From Streptomyces sp. NBC_01669 (GTDB lineage: Bacteria > Actinomycetota > Actinomycetes > Streptomycetales > Streptomycetaceae): a DNA stretch of 64,000 bases. The notes beneath the pieces were generated by a model. That model made no database searches and was not told the origin of the DNA. It saw only the letters and a program-made list of their open reading frames with translations. Below are positions 58,956 through 64,000 of this stretch, one piece after another. The number at the start of each line of letters is the position of its first letter. Within the stretch, counting starts at the first letter, position 1. Location of the stretch: positions 806,001-870,000 of the forward strand of contig NZ_JAPEQG010000002.1 of NCBI RefSeq assembly GCF_026339735.1, read 5' to 3'. Made by a program: the position numbers and the translations under genes.

Positions 58956-60195
58956 TGGGTGCCGATTATTCCATCCGGGCAGGTGGGAGGCCCTGCGGCG
59001 GCTGTGTACCCGTGGGCCGCCCCCCGGCCGGTGACCGTGGTGAGGGCTGCGGCAGCATGATCATCTGTGCTGCTTCGACTCGCCTACCTCACCGTCACGA
59101 ACACGTTCGCCGCGCTGCGGCTGCTGCCGATGAGCGACCGCGACAAGGACGCGGAAATCCTGGCCCTGCGCCATCAGGTCACCGTTCTCGAACGGCAGCT
59201 CGGGGACCGCCGCATGCGGTTCACGCCGTCCGACCGGGCCCTGCTCGCTGCGCTGCTCCACCCGTTGCCGCGCGACGTGCTGCGCCGCATGCGGCTGACC
59301 GTGCGCCCGGACACCGTGCTGCGCTGGCACCGCGACCTGGTCCGGCGCCGCCACGCAGCGGCGTCCCGCCCGAAAAGCCCCGGACGGCCGCGCACCGTCC
59401 GCTCCATCCGCATCCTCGTGCTGCGCTTCGCCCGTGAGAATCCGACCTGGGGATACCGCCGCATCCACGGCGAACTCGCCGTGCTCGGGATCCGCATCGC
59501 CGCGTCCACGGTCTGGGAGATCCTCAAGGACGCGGGCATCGACCCCGCGCCCGAGCGCGGAACGACGACCTGGGCCGACTTCCTGCGCGCCCAGGCCGAG
59601 GCCATCCTCTCCTGCGACTTCATGGAAACCGTCACCTTGACCGGGCAGCGGCAGTACGTGCTCGCGGTCATCGAGCACGCCTCCCGGCGCGTGCGCGTCC
59701 TCGGCGCCACCGCGCACCCCACCGCCGCGTGGACGGCCCAAATGGCCCGGAACCTGGTCATGGACCTCGAAGACGCAGGCATCAAAGCCACGTTCCTCAT
59801 CCGCGACCGGGACGGCAAATTTCCCAGGCTGTTCGACGAGATCCTCACCGACGCCGGCATCCGCACCGTCCTCACGGCCGTTCGCACACCCCGGATGAAC
59901 GCGGTCATGGAACGCTGGGTCCGCACCTGCCGCCACGAACTCCTCGACCGCACCCTCGTCTGGAACCAACGGCATCTGCTCCATGCGCTACACGAGTTCG
60001 AACAGCACTACAACGAGCACCGGCCGCACCGGATGCTCCACCAAGCCGCCCCGCTGCGGCCGGCACCCGAGCCGATCACCGACCCCGACGGACTCCAACG
60101 GCTGCGCATACGCCGACACGACCGACTCGGCGGCACCCTCCACGAATACCGACATGCCGTCTGACCTGCACGGACGTAATAATCGGCACCCACAG
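58953..60195 (+). mobile_element. Integrase-core insertion sequence
   Basis: Ends CTGTGGGTGCCGATTATT (58953-58970) and its complement (60178-60195) are perfect 18-bp inverted repeats. It interrupts the NTF2/SnoaL-like gene. Confidence 0.85.
59067..60164 (+). CDS. Integrase-core (rve) transposase
   Basis: A 365-residue protein from GTG 59067: N-terminal helical region (DAEILALRHQVTVLERQLGD), HTH-like NPTWGYRRIHGELAVLGIRI, then the DDE core AILSCDFMETVTLTGQRQYV (D), TFLIRDRDGKFPRLFDEIL (D) and NAVMERWVRTCRHELLDRTL (E). The single-ORF layout is like IS481 or Mu-type actinobacterial IS. Intact. Confidence 0.88.
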   Translation: MLLRLAYLTVTNTFAALRLLPMSDRDKDAEILALRHQVTVLERQLGDRRMRFTPSDRALLAALLHPLPRDVLRRMRLTVRPDTVLRWHRDLVRRRHAAASRPKSPGRPRTVRSIRILVLRFARENPTWGYRRIHGELAVLGIRIAASTVWEILKDAGIDPAPERGTTTWADFLRAQAEAILSCDFMETVTLTGQRQYVLAVIEHASRRVRVLGATAHPTAAWTAQMARNLVMDLEDAGIKATFLIRDRDGKFPRLFDEILTDAGIRTVLTAVRTPRMNAVMERWVRTCRHELLDRTLVWNQRHLLHALHEFEQHYNEHRPHRMLHQAAPLRPAPEPITDPDGLQRLRIRRHDRLGGTLHEYRHAV

Positions 60196-60237
60196 GGTCC
60201 GGAGCGTGGTCGGCTGCTGGCGAGACCGGACGCCTGG

Positions 60238-60819
60238 TCAGGCTTCGTGGACTCGTGCGTGCAGATGCATGTCGTGCCAACCGTCGGCATGGAGCAACGC
60301 CTGACGCCGTACGCCTTCCAGAGCGAAGCCTGTCTTTTCGGCGATGCGGCAGGATGCAACATTGGCCGTTGAGTGGCCTAGTTCGAGTCGGTTGAAGCCG
60401 GCCTCTTCCAGTGCCCAGCTCGCCACTCGGGCCACAGCGCGGGAGCAGACGCCCTTGCCACGGGACTCCGGGGTCGTCCAGTAGGAGATCTCTGCTTGGC
60501 CTCCGACCAAGATGATGGACTGGAGGGAGACCCGTCCGAGAACCCTGTCGCCGTCGATATCGACCACGGCCCAATGGCAGGCGGATTCGCTCTCCCAGCC
60601 ACTTCGCCACTGTTCGATCCACTCCTGGGCTTCGTCTTCGGAATCCGCCTTGCGCAGGTGCCAGAACTGGATCGCCCGGTCCTGGAACACTCGCGCGACG
60701 GCGCCTGCGTCGGAAGACAGCCACGGCCGCAGCAGCAAGTCGTCGTCGATCGGCAGCGACGGCTGGGAAGAGGAGTTGATGCTGCCAGGCGACATGACAG
60801 GAGTAACCAGGGAAGGCAT
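60238..60819 (-). CDS. GNAT-family N-acetyltransferase (RimJ/RimL-like)
   Basis: A 193-residue protein. LLLRPWLSSDAGAVARVFQD, VDIDGDRVLGRVSLQSI, EISYWTTPESRGKGVCSRAV (acetyl-CoA loop R-G-x-G-x-C/A) and NVASCRIAEKTGFALEGVRR. Modifies an amine on a protein or small molecule; target unknown. An alternative start is ATG 60795. Confidence 0.82.
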   Translation of the reverse strand: MPSLVTPVMSPGSINSSSQPSLPIDDDLLLRPWLSSDAGAVARVFQDRAIQFWHLRKADSEDEAQEWIEQWRSGWESESACHWAVVDIDGDRVLGRVSLQSIILVGGQAEISYWTTPESRGKGVCSRAVARVASWALEEAGFNRLELGHSTANVASCRIAEKTGFALEGVRRQALLHADGWHDMHLHARVHEA

Positions 60820-60886
60820 GGTTCACATCATGGCAAGCCCGCCGCTGACCCCGCGGGCAATCGCCAAGATGCATGGATCGGGAGTG

Positions 60887-61243
60887 TCAGGGAGTGCTCC
60901 GGCGGTAGGTCCACATCTCGGCCATCCGGCCGTCGAGGAGTCGGATCAGCCAGATCAGATGACTGTCGATGGTGCCGGGGCGGCTTTCGTGGCCGACGCT
61001 GCCGATCACTGACAGCAAATCGTCGGTGCCGAGGATCGTGTCGATGTGGAAGCGGAGTCCTGGTCGACTGGCATGGATATGCGTGACAGCGCGTTGAACA
61101 TCGGCGGGCCCGGATACCTCCGGGTGTGCATGATCGGCCCAGTGGGGACTCAGCACCTCCGGAGCGATCGAGGTGTCGCCCGTGTTCCACATCTGGAAGT
61201 ACCGCTGCACGACGTGGTGTGAAGGGTCCGCGTGCGCGTCCAT
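60887..61243 (-). CDS. SnoaL-like / NTF2-fold protein
   Basis: A 118-residue protein from ATG 61243 (AAGGAGAA upstream). HHVVQRYFQMWNTGDTSIAP, HWADHAHPEVSGPADVQRAV and WLIRLLDGRMAEMWTYRR are the SnoaL-like pattern. Fold functions as polyketide cyclase, isomerase or binding protein; no partner visible. Confidence 0.75.
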   Translation of the reverse strand: MDAHADPSHHVVQRYFQMWNTGDTSIAPEVLSPHWADHAHPEVSGPADVQRAVTHIHASRPGLRFHIDTILGTDDLLSVIGSVGHESRPGTIDSHLIWLIRLLDGRMAEMWTYRRSTP

Positions 61244-61295
61244 CGTGTTCTCCTTCGTTCCGGCGGGCATCTCTCGCACAGCATCGTTTTCCAGA

Positions 61296-61334
61296 GCTAC
61301 CTACATAAAGCCCCTTTCAACGTTCGTGGCGCAC
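61296..61334 (-). mobile_element. Group II intron 5' end relic
   Basis: Minus strand from 61334: GTGCGCCACGAACG, then GGCTTTATGTAGGTAGC. It matches the 5' ends of introns A and B (ACGAAC; GCTTTATGTAGGTAG in intron A). About 39 nt of a third intron copy remain, adjoining 61335. No RT sequence nearby. Confidence 0.6.
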
Positions 61335-61491
61335 CGTGTGTTCGATTTTCTTGTCATGTCGAGACACGCCGCCAGCCTCCGGGGTGGGCAAACTGTCCCG
61401 TGACAGCGAACCTTGAGCGTGTGTCATCGAACCTTGAGCAGCATTGCCCCCAGGGCTTTCCTTAAGGGCTGGCCGTTGTCATGATCCAGCC

Positions 61492-62034
61492 ATGGCTCAC
61501 AACAGCTCACCCGTCTACCAGGCGCGCTACGGCTGGGACCTCAGGACCGCTGGAGTCGTAGCGCTTTCCGCCGTCTTCACAGCAGTCCTGCTGCTCCCGG
61601 GCGTGCCGCTGTTCGCGCAGATACTGGGCCTGCCGCTCTTCGGCGGGGGCGGGCTGTTCATGTCGTACGTGGCACTGAGCCGCAAGGTCGCGTTCCGGGT
61701 GGACGAGACAGGGGTGCTTCTTGGAGGGAGCCCCGCCCGGTACAGAGCCACCACCAGCCATGTGCCCTGGGATGACATCACAGGTTTCGTGCTCTGGCGC
61801 CAGGCCGCGGGCGGCGCTTCCCTGCCCTATGTCGGGGTCACCCGGCGGGAAGGCGCTCCGGCCCTCCCGGGAGATGGCCCAAAGGCCCGTGCTGCCCTCA
61901 AGTACCTCGTTCCGGTGCCGGCGGACGTCGCGCTGGCCTCACGGGCGGTGACCGGGTGGCGCTTGGACAAGGACCGACTAGTCACTACCGTCGCCCACTT
62001 TGCGCCCGAGATCCCCGTGCGTGACCTCTCGTAG
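61492..62034 (+). CDS. Small membrane protein with PH-like domain
   Basis: A 180-residue protein from ATG 61492. Two hydrophobic segments (residues about 20-58: VVALSAVFTAVLLLPGVPLF and LPLFGGGGLFMSYVAL), then VAFRVDETGVLLGG...VPWDDITGFVLWRQ, a bacterial PH-like fold. Common in Streptomyces; function unknown. Confidence 0.65.
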   Translation: MAHNSSPVYQARYGWDLRTAGVVALSAVFTAVLLLPGVPLFAQILGLPLFGGGGLFMSYVALSRKVAFRVDETGVLLGGSPARYRATTSHVPWDDITGFVLWRQAAGGASLPYVGVTRREGAPALPGDGPKARAALKYLVPVPADVALASRAVTGWRLDKDRLVTTVAHFAPEIPVRDLS

Positions 62035-62495
62035 TCGACGTACGCCTTGTGCGCGCACCCTACGCGCGGTCGATCAAGATTCGTTGGCACGAAGCTCAAC
62101 GTTGGATGGCACAGGACACAGCGGCCCCTCCCCCGTGGTGCGCGCCCCTCGGCCCGACGGTGCACGTTTCGCTCCCCTACTTCGCCCAGCTCCGACAGTC
62201 CAGTACTAACGTCGCGTCCTGGCCGCCGGCCTCCGGGGCTGGGCAAGCCTGCCGCAGGGTGAGCTTGCCCAGGGTCCTCTTGGGCTTGCCCAGCACTCGT
62301 GACCGGTCACATGTCCGCGGCCGTGACCGGTGACCGGCCGTGTGACCGATCCGATCGCGCCCATCGGCCAAACCGCACGTCAGCGGCGTGACCGATCCAT
62401 GCAACCCGGGTGCCCGGATCGGCCTGCCGGTCGGCAGCCAGATCCCCCGGCCCAACGGAACTCCAGCGCCCCAGCGGTGCAGTGCCCGGGTGTGA
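62035..62495. repeat. Iteron-like GTGACCG repeats and CTGGGCAAGC hairpins
   Basis: Between 62236 and 62395: CTGGGCAAGC (62239-62248) pairs perfectly with GCTTGCCCAG (62263-62272) and GCTTGCCCAG recurs near 62284. Then GTGACCGGTCAC, GTGACCGGTGACCGG, GTGTGACCGATCC and GTGACCGATCC follow within about 110 bp. No gene lies here. The pattern fits a regulator-binding cluster or a replication origin. Confidence 0.5.
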
Positions 62496-62903
62496 CTACT
62501 CGTCGGTGCGGTCGGGGTCGGGGAGCTCCGGCGGGAAGTGCCGGTCCAGGATCTCCGCCCAGCGGTGCAGGACGACGAAGCCGGTGGTGTCGGCCTGCGC
62601 CTGGACCAGCTCGCTCAGGGCATCGACGAAGGGCTGCGCAACGGTGCCGGCAGGCATCGCGGCAGCAGCCTTCCTGAGCCGCTCGTGCGCGGCAGGGAAG
62701 ACGCCCCGAGCCCACGCGTCCTGCTCTCGGACCCGCTTGCTTCCCTCCTCCATGTTGATCTGCCTGATCGCGAGCGCCGGGCAGTCCGAGGCGTGCCAGG
62801 TCTCGCTGATCCCGCCGCCGGTCTTCACATACGCGATGCGGGTGTTGTCGGGGCCCGGCAGGGCGAAGCAGCCGGTGCAGTCGACGCGTTCCGTCTCGGT
62901 CAT
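62496..62903 (-). CDS. Hypothetical protein
   Basis: A 135-residue protein from ATG 62903 with GAAGGGAG upstream. Starts TETERVDCTGCFALPGPDNT, then helical DAWARGVFPAAHERLRKAAA and ends ILDRHFPPELPDPDRTDE. No domain recognised. Confidence 0.5.
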   Translation of the reverse strand: MTETERVDCTGCFALPGPDNTRIAYVKTGGGISETWHASDCPALAIRQINMEEGSKRVREQDAWARGVFPAAHERLRKAAAAMPAGTVAQPFVDALSELVQAQADTTGFVVLHRWAEILDRHFPPELPDPDRTDE

Positions 62904-63240
62904 CGCGGAGCTCCCTTCGAGTGGAGGCAGAGCCTGCCATCCCGATCAACCGGCGACCAGGGATTTCCTCCGCCGCAACCCGCCGGCCCCGGGCTCGAAG
63001 CAGACCTCTTCCCCTCGGCTATCGCGTGGGAAAGAGGTGTCCGCGCACGGGACCGGCTTGCCCACAAGGGGTGACCTGCAGAAATGGGCGTTGTCCGATT
63101 TGAGGGGTCCACACCTGCGGCAGTACCTCCGGTCCCCCGCTGAAAGCAACCGTCCAGCCCACTGTCCAACCGCCCTTGGGTGCAACCCCCTCCCGGCCGC
63201 ACGGCACCAATCCGTCAGGGCCGGGCAAGCCCCTGGCAGT
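62904..63240. other. Interval without recognised gene
   Basis: About 340 bases; no ribosome site or motif in either direction was convincing. Confidence 0.35.
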
Positions 63241-63666
63241 TCAGACAGCCAGGATCGCGGGCGCGGCCTCCAGGCGATCCAGTCGTTCGTAGAGGGCTCG
63301 GACGAGGCGGGCGCGGTTCTGGACGCAGCACACGGTGCCCTCCAGCGTGGTGGACAGCCGCCCTTCCGCCTCACGGAGAACAAGGTCGGCGAGCGCTTTG
63401 GGGCCGCTGTCCTTCGGCAGCTGGTCGGCGCGGCGCCGTACGTCGGTGGCGACTGCGCGGGCGTGGCCGGTCAGCTGGAGGGCGATCTGCTCGTAGTCGC
63501 GTTCGGCCAGCGCGTCCGGGCCGGTCCACGCCAGGACGGCCTTGACGAGGCACTCGTACGGTTCGCGGTCGAGCGGGAGTTCCGCTTCGAGTCGTCCCAC
63601 ACGAACAGGGACAACTACTCCCCGGTCCGGTGCCTCCAGGTCCACGCCCGCGGTCACCATGCCCAT
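63241..63666 (-). CDS. Possible DUF6415-like protein
   Basis: A 141-residue protein if started at ATG 63666; a longer frame begins at ATG 63750 but its first codons lie within the probable ISL3 end. Contains LALQLTGHARAVATDVRRRADQLP-like helical text, KALADLVLREAEGRLS and RARLVRALYERLDRLE, resembling the small helical Streptomyces family DUF6415. Role unknown. Confidence 0.5.
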   Translation of the reverse strand: MGMVTAGVDLEAPDRGVVVPVRVGRLEAELPLDREPYECLVKAVLAWTGPDALAERDYEQIALQLTGHARAVATDVRRRADQLPKDSGPKALADLVLREAEGRLSTTLEGTVCCVQNRARLVRALYERLDRLEAAPAILAV

Positions 63667-63697
63667 GGGGAATCGTGACTGCGGAGGTGGGGAATTA

Positions 63698-64000
63698 CGG
63701 GCTCTGTCGCTGATCTTGTGATCGGGGCTGGTGTCGGTGGTGCCTGCCATCGTGTCCCTGGTGTACTTCGCAGAGTTTCGAGGCGCTTGTTCCTCATCTA
63801 TCTGGTGTCGTGGTGGAGTTGGTCGAGCGAACGGCGAACGGGATCACGATGCATGCCCGTGTCCGTAGCGCCGATGCGCCGTGCTCACGCTGTCAGAGCA
63901 CCTCGGCGCGGGTGCACGGCCGGTACCTGCGACGCCTGTCCGACGCGGCGGTCAGCGGCACCCGGGTGGTCATCGAGCTGCTGGTACGCCGGTTCCGCTG
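63698..64000 (+). mobile_element. ISL3-family element, left end (cut by window end)
   Basis: GGGCTCTGTCGCTGATCTTG at about 63698 looks like an ISL3 terminal repeat, followed within 100 bases by a transposase frame in the same direction. Confidence 0.55.
63769..64000 (+). CDS. ISL3-family transposase, N-terminal fragment
   Basis: The frame reads SFEALVPHLSGVVVELVERT, TMHARVRSADAPCSRCQSTS and ARVHGRYLRRLSDAAVSGTR, the zinc-finger N-terminus of ISL3 transposases (C-x2-C followed by ARVHGRY). The start codon is uncertain; the DDE core lies beyond the window. Confidence 0.8.

Noticed and set aside
1-64000. CRISPR array, rRNA or tRNA genes
   Set aside because: No regularly spaced repeats of 24-37 bp and no tRNA- or rRNA-like sequence noticed by eye.

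Overview
The window is high-GC actinobacterial DNA and almost certainly comes from Streptomyces. Evidence: strong third-position GC, GTG starts, GGAGG-type ribosome sites, several small-protein families typical of Streptomyces, and many Streptomyces-type insertion sequences (IS). It reads like a chromosome arm or an accumulation of integrative elements. One well-ordered polysaccharide locus is embedded in heavily rearranged mobile DNA. No rRNA, tRNA or CRISPR array was seen.

Layout. 1-3.4 kb: nested insertions, in which an IS3-type transposase carries a group II intron, that intron carries a second group II intron, and the second is cut by an IS4-type element. 3.5-11.9 kb: accessory genes (replication-relaxation-like protein, three-gene exported-protein operon, MazG-like protein, large SUKH-domain protein, lipoprotein, MarR regulator with operator). 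12.2-24.7 kb: an exopolysaccharide locus with a glycoside hydrolase, a Wzx-type flippase, four GT4 glycosyltransferases (one fused to a pyruvyl transferase), a large polytopic membrane protein, an anchored protein and a GT2 enzyme. Two translationally coupled operons converge on a perfect hairpin terminator. 25-28 kb: pseudogenes and small membrane-protein genes, two of them behind copies of an RNA hairpin with an invariant loop; a third copy is at 35.3 kb. 28.3-46 kb: a zinc-finger gene with two palindromic operators, present in two near-identical copies and one stub, surrounded by IS4, IS630, IS982 and IS1182 elements, IS21/IS256 fragments, a MITE, a serine recombinase and a stray fragment of dnaE. 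46-55.5 kb: an integrative-element-like module (HEPN-zinc ribbon gene, tyrosine recombinase, epsilon/zeta toxin-antitoxin pair, pentapeptide protein, a chain of small overlapping genes cut by an IS5 element). 56-64 kb: more remnants, a GDSL hydrolase/PadR pair with a 36-bp palindrome, an integrase-core IS that truncates the divergent gene, GNAT and SnoaL-like proteins, an intron relic, an iteron-like cluster and the start of an ISL3 element.

Most notable observations. (1) A conserved stem-loop (16-nt loop with invariant TGCTTTG, compensatory stem changes) occurs three times, and a small ORF begins 51, 51 and 56 nt after it. (2) Two IS4-type transposases both need a +1 frameshift at the same TTTTCCCCCT site to reach their conserved C-termini; one site is a CCC-TGA shifty stop. 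(3) The operator/zinc-finger module is duplicated. (4) Introns are nested inside an intron inside an IS.
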